10,594 bases of DNA, taken from assembly GCA_001414345.1 (NCBI GenBank), contig LLCB01000734.1, forward strand, positions 1 to 10,594, given 5' to 3'. A program made the translations under genes and the position numbers. This stretch comes from Hymenoscyphus infarciens. Its lineage: Eukaryota > Ascomycota > Leotiomycetes > Helotiales > Helotiaceae. How positions within the stretch are numbered: position 1 is the first letter of the stretch; every line of letters begins with the position of its first letter. The notes beneath the pieces were generated by a model. It had not been told where the DNA came from, ran no database searches, and was given only the letters and a program-made list of their open reading frames with translations. Below are positions 1-8,668 of this stretch, in pieces.

Positions 1-1105
1 TAGAGAGTATTATATAATAGACTTTATTAAGAAGAAACTAAGCTAATAGCTAGTCTATAGCTAATTTAGTAGTTAGGTTTACTTATTTCTAATCTTAAAT
101 CTAAAAATCTAAAATATTTATATTAAAGACTTTTATAATACTTAAAACTTAGATTTAATATAGTTCTAGTATAGTATAATATACTCTAAAAATAATAAAA
201 TAAGTTAATAACTAGTCTATAAGCTTATTAGTAGTTTATATTACTTATTTCTAACTTTTAATTTAAAAATCTAAATTAATTATAAATAAAACATATTATA
301 TTATATAGAGTTAAATTAGATAAAGTTATAGAATAGTATAATAGACCTTAATAAGAAGAAACAATGTAAATAGCTAGTCTTTAGCTAATTTAGTAGTTTA
401 GTTTGCTTATTTCTAACCTTAAATCTAAAATCTAAGATCTTTATATTAAAGAGTTTTATAATACTTATAACTTAGATTAGATATACTTATTATATAGTAT
501 AAAAGACTTTATTAAGAAGAAACTAAGCTAATAGCTAGTCTATAGCCAATTTAGTAGTTAAGTTCGCTTATTTCTAACTTTTAATATAAAGATTTAAAAT
601 ATTTATATTTAAGACTTATATAATAATTAAACTTTAGATTAGATATACTTATTATATAATATAATAGACTTTATTAAGAAGAAACGACGTAAATAGCTAG
701 TCTCTAGCTAATTTAGTAGTTTAGTTCGCTTATTTCTAACTTTAAATCTAAAAATCTAAAATCTTTATAATTATAACTTAGATTAGATATACTTATTATA
801 TAGTATAAAAGACTTTATTAAAAAGAAACTAAGCTAATAGTTAGTCTATAGCTAATTTAGTAGTTCAGTTTACTTATTTCTAATCTTAAATCTAAAAATC
901 TAAAATATTTATATTAAAAACTTCTATAATACTTAGAACTTAGATTTAATATAGTTTTAGTATAGTATACTATACTCTAAAAACAATAAAATAAGTTAAT
1001 AGTTAGTCTCTAACTAATTTAGTAGTTAAGTTCGTTTATTTCTAACTTTTAATTTAAAATTTAAAATATTTATATAAAAGACTTATATAATACCTAGAAC
1101 TTATA
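1..1105. repeat. ~162-bp tandem satellite array, 7 units
   Basis: The motif TAGTCT inside a conserved block (AAGAAGAAAC, then ~15 nt, then TAGTCT.TAGC) recurs at 51, 213, 375, 536, 698, 842 and 1004. The spacings are 162, 162, 161, 162, 144 and 162 bp, so the unit is ~162 bp and one unit is ~18 bp short. Each unit also carries a TTATTTCTAA block and a TAAATCTAAAA block. The units fall into subtypes: the first two (about 20-260) match the last two (about 811-1050) at an offset of 791 bp, and units 3 and 5 share a GTAAATAGCTAGTCT variant. This suggests higher-order duplication. CpA/TpG are nearly absent, so the array has been RIP-mutated. The array runs off the left edge. I see no gene in it. 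Confidence 0.9.
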
Positions 1106-1147
1106 TTAAAAAAGGTTCTAAGTCTTATTCTCGACAAGATTTTACGT

Positions 1148-1189
1148 TATACTACTCTCTTATAAACTGAAAACAGAGAGAGTAGTATA
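1148..1189. other. 13-bp inverted repeat with nested pseudoknot-type pairing (copy 1)
   Basis: TATACTACTCTCT (1148-1160) is the exact reverse complement of AGAGAGTAGTATA (1177-1189), with a 16-nt spacer. The spacer holds AAACTGA (1164-1170), which can pair with TCGGTTT (1192-1198) downstream if one G-T wobble is allowed. That gives A-B-A'-B' topology. The same element is at 9168-9218. Confidence 0.8.
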
Positions 1190-1732
1190 GGTCGGTTTTA
1201 TACTACCTTATAAGTACTATAAAACTAATACTAAGAAAGAACTTTATATAAGCTTTTATACTATAAATTATACGCTCTTTAAGATAGACTTTCTAGAAAA
1301 TTTCTATCTATTTTATTTTAATAAGTTAGGGTTACGTTTTCCTACTTAGTAATTCTTCTCGATTTCCTTCTAAGACTACCTTCTTTCTTAACTTTAAATA
1401 CGTGTATTATAACTAATACTAAATAAAAACTAATAATAAATATAGAATACTATAATTAACTATTAATAGTACTATAATATATAATAATATTATAATATTT
1501 ACTAAAGTAAAGCTTTATATATATTATTCTAGTTTTAGGAGTTAGTATAGTATATATCTTCTACTACCTAATAAGTAGTATAAGATTAATAGTTAGAAAC
1601 TACTTTATACTAGGTTTTATACTATAATATATATACGCTTTTAAATAGACTTTATAGAATATTTATATCTATTTTATCTAATTAGTTTAGAGTTATATAG
1701 TTCTACTTACTAATAATTCTACCTTATCTTAG

Positions 1733-1762
1733 CTCTAACTCTAACCCTAACTCTAACTCTAA
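1733..1762 (+). repeat. Degenerate interstitial telomere array (copy 1)
   Basis: Five consecutive hexamers read CTCTAA, CTCTAA, CCCTAA, CTCTAA, CTCTAA and are followed by AGG. The corresponding site in copy 2 is (CCCTAA)5 followed by AGG. CCCTAA is the C-strand of the TTAGGG telomere repeat found in most filamentous fungi. Four of the five units carry the same change at the second base. Confidence 0.88.
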
Positions 1763-2768
1763 AGGTACTATAGCTTTTACCTTTTCTAGATATAGTGGCT
1801 AGTTATATACTATTCTAAGTAACTTATAAAAAGTATAACTTTTATTATAAGTTTTTAGACTAGAGTAGTATAAAGTTATAATAACATAAAATATATACTA
1901 CTATAGAAGAGGTATATAGGAGTGCGTTTAGTAGAATAATATATATAAATACTAGGCTCTAATAAAGAAGAAAAGGAAAAACTATCTCTCTTCTAACTCT
2001 AGAAGTAGGCTACTATATATAAGAGGTTTTAAAACTAAACAACGATATACGTTAGCTAATATAAAAGCCTAAACCTACTTAACCTTCCTAAAACAGATAA
2101 TATAAGATAATAACTATCGAAACCTTATATATAGTAGGTATTTCTAACTATTCTAGGCTAGTATTATATTATAAAAGCTAGTTATTTTAGATTAAAAAGA
2201 GTATAGAAATATAATAGTAAAATATAAACAACTTAAATCTTAAACTATTTTAAATAAATAAGATATAAAACTCTTACTAAGAGCTATTTATAAATAGTCT
2301 TATTATAATACTATAAACTATAACTAGTAAATAAGTATATAAGGATATATCTAATATAATAATACTTTAAGCTTAATAATAGTAAAATAACTATTAAATT
2401 TACTTTTTATAAAAGTAAAAAAAGTTAGAATATATATATTTATATAAGTTTAGACTATATAAAGTCTATAACTAAAATCTAAAAAATACTCTAGAAGTAT
2501 AATACTTAAATAATATATAATTTTAACTAATTATACTTAATTACTAAAATATACTTTATTTTATACTAAAATATAAAGTTCTTAATTAAAGAGTATAGAT
2601 TTATTCTAACTATTATAGATTAAAGAGAGTTTAGAGTAAAGTTAGAAATAAAACTTTAAAAGTTAATAATAGTAATAACTTAGTTAAAAGCTTATTTTAA
2701 TAGTATACTATCTTATATCTAAATTTAAATAAGACTTCTTACTTAACTAAAACTATAAAGAAATTAAG

Positions 2769-2790
2769 ACTTCTTACTAAAGTAAGAAGT
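2769..2790. other. Perfect 10-bp inverted repeat, 2-nt loop
   Basis: ACTTCTTACT (2769-2778) and AGTAAGAAGT (2781-2790) are exact reverse complements separated by AA. A second copy of AAGACTTCTTACT lies about 34 bp upstream (near 2732), so the right arm could pair with either left arm. Confidence 0.75.
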
Positions 2791-2899
2791 TAATAAGAGT
2801 TTAGCTAGTTAATATTAAATAATAAGTCTAATATAAGAACTATAGTAATATAAAATCTATATAAATATAAAATCTATATATATAAATAAAAAAGAGATA

Positions 2900-2918
2900 T
2901 ATAAAAGTATCTTTTATA
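2900..2918. other. 8-bp inverted repeat, 3-nt loop
   Basis: TATAAAAG (2900-2907) and CTTTTATA (2911-2918) are exact reverse complements around TAT. In sequence this AT-rich, such palindromes arise easily by chance, so no role is claimed. Confidence 0.5.
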
Positions 2919-3037
2919 AAAGAATATATATAAATACTAAGAGCCTAATAGTATTATATCTCGTTTTGTCGATAATACGAGCTTTTTTAGTAAGGCTTAC
3001 TTAGAGTACTAGGCAGAAGCTAGTCTATGCATCGTAG

Positions 3038-3067
3038 CTCGTTTTCTAGACATATCTAGTAAACGAG
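3038..3067. other. 12-bp inverted repeat just upstream of the helicase frame
   Basis: CTCGTTTTCTAG (3038-3049) pairs with CTAGTAAACGAG (3056-3067) with one mismatch and a 6-nt loop. A related half-site, CTCGTTTTGTCG, lies at 2960-2971 and has its own weak ACGAG partner at 2977-2981. This is one of the few places upstream with CG, CA and TG left, so it stands out from the background. It could be a leader hairpin or a protein-binding site; the sequence does not decide. Confidence 0.65.
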
Positions 3068-3194
3068 TTAAGAACTATACCTTTCTATGCTTAATTCTTC
3101 TATATAAATTAATTCTAGGATATCTACTTAGTCTATATAACTACTACTACTACTCCTAGAAGCAGTATAGCTATAGCTAATACTAAACTTAGAG

Positions 3195-3476
3195 TATTAT
3201 ATAATTATCTACTACTACTACTAGTAAGCTCTCTAGCTAGATAGGATTTATAACCACTTATCTAGGAAGTACTAGGTTAGACTATAATTCTAAGAGTAGC
3301 TTATATAGTATCTTAAGTAGTAGTAGTAGTAGTACGACTTCTATAGCGTTCTACTGCTACCTAATAGGTCTTTATTATAGTTAGTTCTCTCTATTCTAAA
3401 CGGCTTCTAGTACTAAGACTACTTATATATAACTACTAGCTAAAGTATTATATAAAAGCACTATAATATAAAGTAT
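3195..3476 (+). other. Relic of two N-terminal C2H2 zinc fingers in the helicase
   Basis: The second finger is the clearer one. TAC codons at 3411 and 3420 sit where Cys-x2-Cys belongs (TGC to TAC by RIP). CAC at 3459 and TAT at 3474 form His-x4-His. The preceding N-G-F fits the usual hydrophobic lead-in. The first finger has a Tyr-rich segment at 3195-3212 where Cys would be, followed by intact His (CAC 3255) x4 Tyr (TAC 3270, ancestral His). Paired fingers of this sort precede the RecQ core in many fungal subtelomeric helicase-like proteins. The assignment relies on reversing RIP changes and on family memory. Confidence 0.65.
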
Positions 3477-4877
3477 TTAAAAAAGCGTCTTTTAGACAAC
3501 TAGCTATTCTAGGTAGTCTAGCTATAGACGTGGTTTATAGAAAAGCGGGCGCGATACTAGGTAGTAGATATATTAAAATAGTTATATAATATAAATAATA
3601 GCTAGAGCGGTAGTAGTAGTAATAGTAGCGATAATATAAAGGACGTAGAGGTAGTAATTAAGACTAAGATTAAGAAGTAGTTAAAGAAGAAAGAGGAAGA
3701 GTATAAAGCGAGTACTATAGTAACTGAAATCGATCTGTAGCTATAGTATACTAGCTAAGAGGAGGTGTTAGCTAGGTTAAAGTATAGTTTAGTTAAGACT
3801 ACTAAGTTTATAGCTACTGCTACTACTACTAAGCTAGAACTAGAACGCTTATTATAGAGCTAGGAGCGGATTCTCTAGTAGAGTCTAGCTATATTAGCAG
3901 CTATAAGCTAGTATAAGGATATTCTTAAGTAGTAGGCGTTCTCTAAGAACAAGGTAGTAAGCTAGAAGCTATTTAAGCTACTATAGAACTACTATAAAAC
4001 TATTCCCTAGTATAGCTAGACGTTTAGTTAACTACTCTACTATATAATATAAGCTGCTCTAGAGGAGCTAGGTAAAGAGAGTAAGATAGAGGCGACATTT
4101 TTAGATATATAGTTAGAGTATATTATAGAGGTAAAGGAGGTAGTAGTAGTAGTAGACGAAGTAGTAGAAAATTATCTTAATAATATACTTATAGTATTAA
4201 TTATTAGTCTTCTAATATAAGATACTAGCTAGCTACTTCTATATAAGTCGCTAGTTATATACTACTTAGCTATCTATAGCGTTAATCTCTATACTAAGCG
4301 TTTCTACCTATTATTTTAATATATAACATATCTAGTATATATAATATAGATTATTTAACTAGTAATACTTAAGGTAATAGTATCTAAGCAGGGCTAGCCT
4401 AAGATAGGCTTACTAAGTTAAAAAGAGGTTAAGATAGTAGTAGAGATAGTAGTAAAGCGTATATACAAGTATTAATAGAACTACTTATATAAAAGGTCTT
4501 TCTTACTAGTATTAAGTATCTTATTATAGCTTATATTTAAGTAGGTATAGAACTAGAACTAGTTATTAGAGGCTAATATCTACTAGTTAGATAACCGCTA
4601 GACTATCTTCTATAATAGTAAGAGAGTAGTAATAGCTAAGGTATAAAAGATATATTAAAAGCTTATAGTCGAGCTAGAAGGGCTACTTCATAAGCTGCTT
4701 TTTAGCTAGAGCGTAAAGCTAGTACTACTACTACAGCTAGTTAATAGTATAGAGATAGCGCAGCGGTTCTAGTAATAGAGCTATAGCTTTCTTAACTACT
4801 TAGATAATATATACTAGAAGGTTAGCTAGGAGTTTCTATAGAAGCAGATATTAAAAGTAGATTAAAAGCTAGTTAAG

Positions 4878-4913
4878 AGTAGTAGTAGTAGTAGTAGTAG
4901 TAGCTAGGAGAAA
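4878..4913 (+). repeat. (AGT)n trinucleotide run in the helicase frame
   Basis: This is an uninterrupted run of AGT triplets, in frame as poly-Ser and ending in AGC. AGT before A is what RIP makes of AGC in a (CAG/AGC)n tract. Similar shorter runs occur in all three registers across the gene, for example 5651-5671, 5995-6009, 6956-6975 and 7366-7382. Confidence 0.8.
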
Positions 4914-5840
4914 TAGGTAGAATAACTATATAAGGTATACTTAGCTTAAGAGAAGTAGTTTCTACTTAAGCTTATAATAGCTATATATATCTAAGAAAGA
5001 TAACTAGTAAGAAGTCCTAAGATAGGCTTAGTTAAGGTTTATAATAGTATTATGTTAAGTTATAATATTTTTATAATTAATAGGTAAGTAGTAGTAGTTA
5101 CTATATATAATAAGAGCTATAAGTATTAAGGTAAGACTAAGTATATCTTTTACTACTTCTTTAACTAGCTTAGCTAGATTATTATATAGTATCTAGTCTA
5201 TATACTACTATTTATATAAGTAGTCTTAAAGACTAAGGACAACTTTTTATTTATAGTTAAGAAAGAGGAACTATAGATCTAAGACTAGCTATCTAGGGCA
5301 GTAGTAGTAGTAATAGTAAAGTATCTTAGGGTTCGGCTAACTATAGCTAGCTAGTAGTATATTACTATTACAATTAGTAATAAGTATCTATATAAGGTAA
5401 GTTAGATCTAGTAATAGAGGCTTAGAGATAATAAAGAGGGGGAGGAGATTAAAGAGGAGAGTAATAGTAAGGTTAAACAGAGCTTATTTAAGTATATTCT
5501 AGTTTAGTAGTTAGTATATAGTTAATAGATAGTAATAGAGTATTATACTATTAATAAGGCGTTTTTAAATCAACTTAGGCTAGATCTAGTTAGTATATAT
5601 AGCTAGGCATTATAGGCGTAGTATACGTTTCTATAACTAGAGTTAAAGAGAGTAGTAGTAGTAGTAGTAGTTAAGCGTCTTAGGAGTCTACTATTATAAC
5701 TAGTTAAGTAAGAGAAGCTTAAAGTAAGCTAGGGACTATAAAGACTACGAAAGGTCTTAGAACTAGATGTAGAACTACGATCTTAAGGCTAGGTAGAAGC
5801 GCTTAAGCTAGTTTATATAGCTATACTATAATAGCTATAG

Positions 5841-6680
5841 ATTATTATACTTAGTACTAGTAGTAGTAAGAGTCTACTATTCTTCTTAATTATAGTAATA
5901 GCATCTTAGTAAACTGTTATTATCGTAGTACTATTTATAGCTTTAGTAGATAATCTAATTAGTTAAGTATAAGTATTCTAGCTTATATATAAGGAGTAGT
6001 AGTAGTAGTAAGAGTAGGTACTACTACTATAGCTACTAATTATTAGTACTAACTAAGTAGTTAAAAGCGACTTTCTTTACTATATTAAAAGACTTAAGCT
6101 AAGTAAGTAGCTTACTTACGTCTTTTTTAACGAGTGTTATATAGTAGTTACTAATATATTATACTAGGCTAAGCTCTGCTAGTTATAGTAGTTATAGTAT
6201 TTATAGTACTGTTTTACGTATCTAATAGCAACGCTTCTTATAAGGCTTAAGCTAGTACTTTAAGCTAATCTACTACTTAAGTATACGTAGATCTACTAGT
6301 AGTCGACAATATAGCTAACTATCTAGTACTAGGTGATTAAGTGTTAGAGAGATATCTAGGAGACAGCTAAGCTACTAATCTAGTAACTACTACTACTACT
6401 AAGGTTCTATAAGGTTATCTATATATAGAGCTATACTTATAAGAAGAGCGTAGCTAAGGAGATAGATTATCTATTTTATAAGGCTATAGCGACTAGTAAG
6501 TAGGAGCTACTTAAGTAGTAGGCTAGTAGTAGTAGCGAGTAGATCGTAGTAACTAGGGCGCTTAAGATAGGTATTAATATTTTAAGCGTAGTTTATATTA
6601 TCTATCTAGGCTAGCTATATAGGTTAACCAGCTTTATATAGTAGGTAGAACGAGGTAGGTAGGCTAATAAGATTAGTAAC
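5841..6680 (+). other. RecQ helicase core with RIP-altered catalytic motifs
   Basis: Motif I lies at 5853-5873 and now reads S-T-S-S-S-K-S. Each AGT is one T-to-TpA-context change from GGT, so the ancestor fits the G-T-G-G-G-K-S Walker A of fungal TLH proteins. Motif Ia is at 5925-5956 (V-V-L-F-I-A-L-V-D-N-L, Leu from Pro). Motif II is at 6129-6140 and reads N-E-C-Y where D-E-C-H is expected. Motif V is at about 6543-6578 (V-T-R-A-L-K-I-G-I-N-I). Motif VI is at 6648-6665 (E-R-G-R-x-A). The order and spacing are right for an SF2 RecQ-type ATPase. With the Walker A glycines and the DECH Asp and His lost, the core could not act even if stops were read through. Confidence 0.82.
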
Positions 6681-6800
6681 TTAATTATTATTCTCCTAAG
6701 TAGTAGTAGTAATAGTAGTAGTAGCTAGTTCTCTACTCTTTAGCAAGAGCTAGTCAACGTATACTTAGTTAAGATAAAGGACGAGGTAGCACTAATAGAG

Positions 6801-6908
6801 TATCTTAAGAGTCGTAGCTGTCGATAAGCAGTGCTAGCTAAGTATTTAGACGGCTATCTAGACCTAACTAGCTATATTATAACTAATAGTATTCTATATA
6901 ACTGATAT
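6801..6908 (+). other. C-terminal Cys cluster of the helicase relic
   Basis: Downstream of motif VI the frame reads S-C-R (Cys 6819), then L-D-G-Y-L-D (6846-6863), then Tyr 6873, Tyr 6897, Asn 6900, stop 6903, Tyr 6906. Restoring TGT from TAT and Asp from Asn gives C-R ... L-D-G ... C ... C-D-x-C. This is the putative zinc-binding signature that follows the helicase core in fungal TLH proteins. It anchors the reading frame more than 3.7 kb from the start. Confidence 0.65.
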
Positions 6909-7676
6909 AATATATTACTAAAGCTATAAGAGGTATAGAGTAAGACTATTGAAGATAGTAGTAGTAGTAGTAGTATTAAGAATAAGACTAAAGCTATCTA
7001 CTAGGTACTAGAAGCTAAGGTATAGTAAGACGAGCAGCTAGAGCGATTCTACTAGGTACTTTATAGCTACTATATCTACTACTAGCTAATATAGAAAGAG
7101 GAGTAGAACTACTACTACTAGGACTATCTATATATAGTAGAGAAGAGCTGTGATATAACAGTATACTAGTAGTAGCGGTCGCGGCTTAAGCTAGCTAGAT
7201 AAGACTAGTGCTTCTAGTATAAGCTATTCTAGAGTATCTATATTATAATTAAAGATTAGTAGCTATATATATATCTATATCTAATACTTCTAGGGCTATT
7301 CTTTCTATACTAGGTTAGGTAGCTACTTTAGATCTATTAAGAGGTTAGGTTTTAAGAAGGAGAGAAGTAGTAGTAGTAGTAGCTAAATAAGCTAGGGGAG
7401 AGGGTATTTAGATATTAGGAGAGTAACTAGATACGAGTATAGTAGTAAGTAGAGGAGATCTACTATAAGATTAGGAATTAGAGTAATTAAGTTATATTTA
7501 AGTTAGCTAGTATAATATATAAGTATTTATAACTACTATTACTACTATTATTATAGTCTAGACTAAGCTAGTATAGATCTAGCTAGTAATATTAAAAATA
7601 GCGTTTAAAGCTTTAAGAGTATCTTAAACTAGAGCTAGTAGGTTAATAGAAGTTTATAGAATATAATATAAAGTAG

Positions 7677-7862
7677 CTAGGTTAGGTATTTTCTAAGTTA
7701 TAAAGAAAAGTAGTAGTAGTAGTAGTAGTAGTAGTTATAAGAGTTATAAAAAGCTTAGTAAGAAGAAGATATAAGTATAAGAAGATATTTATTTCTAAGT
7801 TAGGCTAGGTAAGTAGATAAGCTAGTACTTAGTTAGCTATATAATTATATATATTAAGCTAA
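7677..7862. repeat. ~186-bp direct repeat, copy A
   Basis: It aligns with 8306-8491 at an offset of ~629 bp. Shared blocks in the same order are TTAGGTATTTT, TAAGTTATAAAGA, a (TAG)n run, AAGAAGAAGATATAAGTATA, TTTCTAAGTTA and ACTTAGTTAGCTATATAATT. The (TAG)n run is longer in this copy. The two copies bracket the 28-bp minisatellite. Confidence 0.88.
7709..7735 (+). repeat. (TAG)n run inside duplication copy A
   Basis: This is nine uninterrupted AGT/TAG triplets. The matching run in copy B (8342-8359) is shorter, so it has changed length since the duplication. Confidence 0.85.
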
Positions 7863-8070
7863 GTTTAGTAAGAGTAAAGATAACTAGTAATAGTAGAATC
7901 AACTATATAGAGTAAGTAGTAGTAGTAGTAATAGTAATATAGTATATTTATTTCTATAAAAAATAAAAATAAAATAAAAGTAGAAAAAGATTTAAAAGTA
8001 AAAGAGTTTATTTAACTATAATATAATAATGTAATAAAAGTAAGAGTTTAAAGTTATATAAAAATTAAAA

Positions 8071-8308
8071 GTAACTATTAACTAAATAAAGTATAAGAGT
8101 AATTACTAAAGTATAAGAATAACTATAAACTAAGTAAAGTATAAGAATAACTACTAACTAAATATAGTATAAGAATAACTACTAACTAAGTAAAGTATAA
8201 AAGTAACTACTAACTAAGTAAAGTATAAGAGTAACTACTAACTAAGTAAAGTATAAGAGTAACCGCTAACTAAGTATAGTATAAAGGTAACTACTAACTA
8301 AGTAACTA
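8071..8308. repeat. 28-bp minisatellite, ~8.5 units
   Basis: Units begin G/ATAACTACTAACTAAGTAAA and end GTATAAGA. There are eight units plus a partial one. The second is shortened to 20 bp and the rest are 28 bp. Variants include ATAACTATAAAC and GTAACCGCTAAC, the latter keeping a CpG. The length is not a multiple of three, so this is unlikely to be a coding repeat. Confidence 0.9.
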
Positions 8309-8491
8309 GATTAGGTATTTTATAAGTTATAAAGAGAGACGGTAGTAGTAGTAGTAGTAATAGTTATAGAAGTTATAGAAAGCTTATTAAGAAGAAGATA
8401 TAAGTATAAGAAAGTATTAATTTCTAAGTTAAGCTAGGTAGGTAGATAAGCTAACACTTAGTTAGCTATATAATTATATATATAAAGCTAA
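8306..8491. repeat. ~186-bp direct repeat, copy B
   Basis: Partner of 7677-7862. It starts exactly where the 28-bp array ends, which suggests the array and the duplication formed together. It carries a retained CG (GAGACGGTAG) absent from copy A, and CTAACACTTAG where copy A has CTAGTACTTAG. Confidence 0.88.
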
Positions 8492-8541
8492 AGTTATAAT
8501 AAATATAAGAGTTAAAGCTATTTTATAAAAAGAGAATTAAA

Positions 8542-8666
8542 GTTATTAAGCTATAAAAGAGTTAGAGTTATTAAGCTATAAAAGGGTTAAGGTTATTAAG
8601 TAATAAAAGAGTTATAGTTATTATAATATAAAAGAGTTAAGGTTATTAAGCTATAAAAGAGCTAAT
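8542..8666. repeat. 25-bp minisatellite, 5 units
   Basis: GTTATTAAG or a close variant starts at 8542, 8567, 8592, 8617 and 8642, an exact 25-bp period. Each is followed by a CTATAAAAGAG-like half. Variants are single-base changes. It is unrelated in sequence to the 28-bp array next to it. Confidence 0.9.
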
Positions 8667-8668
8667 AC

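Larger units (their letters stand above)
1118..2566. repeat. ~1.45-kb direct repeat, copy 1 (subtelomeric unit leader)
   Basis: This copy aligns nearly end to end with 9138-10594. The offset is 8020 bp at the left edge and 8028 bp at the right, so small indels have accumulated. The two copies are clearly homologous by eye, and most differences are transitions, typical of independent RIP after duplication. For example, GGTCGGTTTTA is followed by TACTACC here and by CACTACT in copy 2, and CCGAAC in copy 2 is CTAAAC here. The left boundary is sharp (CTAAGTCTTATTC). The right boundary is set only by the end of the window in copy 2. The copy contains a strong hairpin near its left end and a telomere-type array in the middle. 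I recognise no protein in it, even after reading TAG/TAA through. Confidence 0.92.
2567..3086. other. Gene-free AT-rich flank upstream of the helicase relic
   Basis: This 520-bp stretch lies between the direct repeat and the chosen start of the helicase frame. It is very AT-rich up to about 2950. It holds inverted repeats at 2769-2790, 2900-2918 and 3038-3067. From about 2955 CpA and TpG reappear (GTTTTGTCG, GGCAGAAG, CTATGCATCG), so the mutation density drops just before the gene. It would contain the promoter and 5' leader, but I see no distinct promoter element. The block ATATATAAATACTA followed by a GCCTAATA-like sequence (about 2924-2950) resembles about 1940-1965 inside the direct repeat. 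Confidence 0.6.
3087..7589 (+). pseudogene. RIP-inactivated telomere-linked RecQ-like helicase (TLH type)
   Basis: This is the relic of a large fungal subtelomeric DNA helicase. Every codon from ATG 3087 to 7589 lies in one frame, ~1500 codons with no frameshift detected. It is interrupted by roughly 200 TAG/TAA codons and one TGA at 6903. These fit CAG/CAA or TGG changed by CpA-to-TpA mutation on either strand. His and Cys codons became Tyr and Gly codons became Ser in the same way. Domain order: two C2H2 fingers (about residues 37-130), a VQLQTWF block (about 143-149), a long helical middle region, an R-S-P block (5010-5018) and a Y-N-K-S block of the kind seen between fingers and helicase in this family, the RecQ core (about residues 919-1195) and a Cys cluster (about 1240-1275). 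Length and order match intact fungal TLH proteins. The start is uncertain: ATG 3027 is also in frame, separated by three RIP-type stops. The end is also uncertain; coding-like sequence may run to about 7860. The first in-frame stop is at 3105, so no product is expected. Confidence 0.85.

Noticed and set aside
1..2566. Short open frames on either strand in the satellite and direct repeat
   Set aside because: They are short, lack conserved content between repeat copies and read as low-complexity AT-rich translation. No family is recognisable.
2960..2990. Terminator-like hairpin followed by a T run (ACGAGCTTTTTT)
   Set aside because: The stem is only 5 bp with a long loop, and intrinsic terminators of this kind are not expected in a fungal context.
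4878..4913. CRISPR or regulatory array from the regular TAG runs
   Set aside because: These are simple trinucleotide runs with no spacers, and the context is eukaryotic.
3087..7589. An organism reading TAA/TAG as Gln (ciliate-type code) with an intact gene
   Set aside because: Trp, Cys, His and Walker A Gly codons are lost in the same CpA/TpG context, and the non-coding satellite and flanks show the same depletion. CCCTAA arrays also do not fit ciliate telomeres. RIP explains everything at once.
7590..7862. Continuation of the helicase protein to about 7860
   Set aside because: The frame stays protein-like with stops read through, but it runs into the duplicated repeat and a TAG run, and I cannot match it to a known C-terminus. 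It is noted as possible but not included in the gene.
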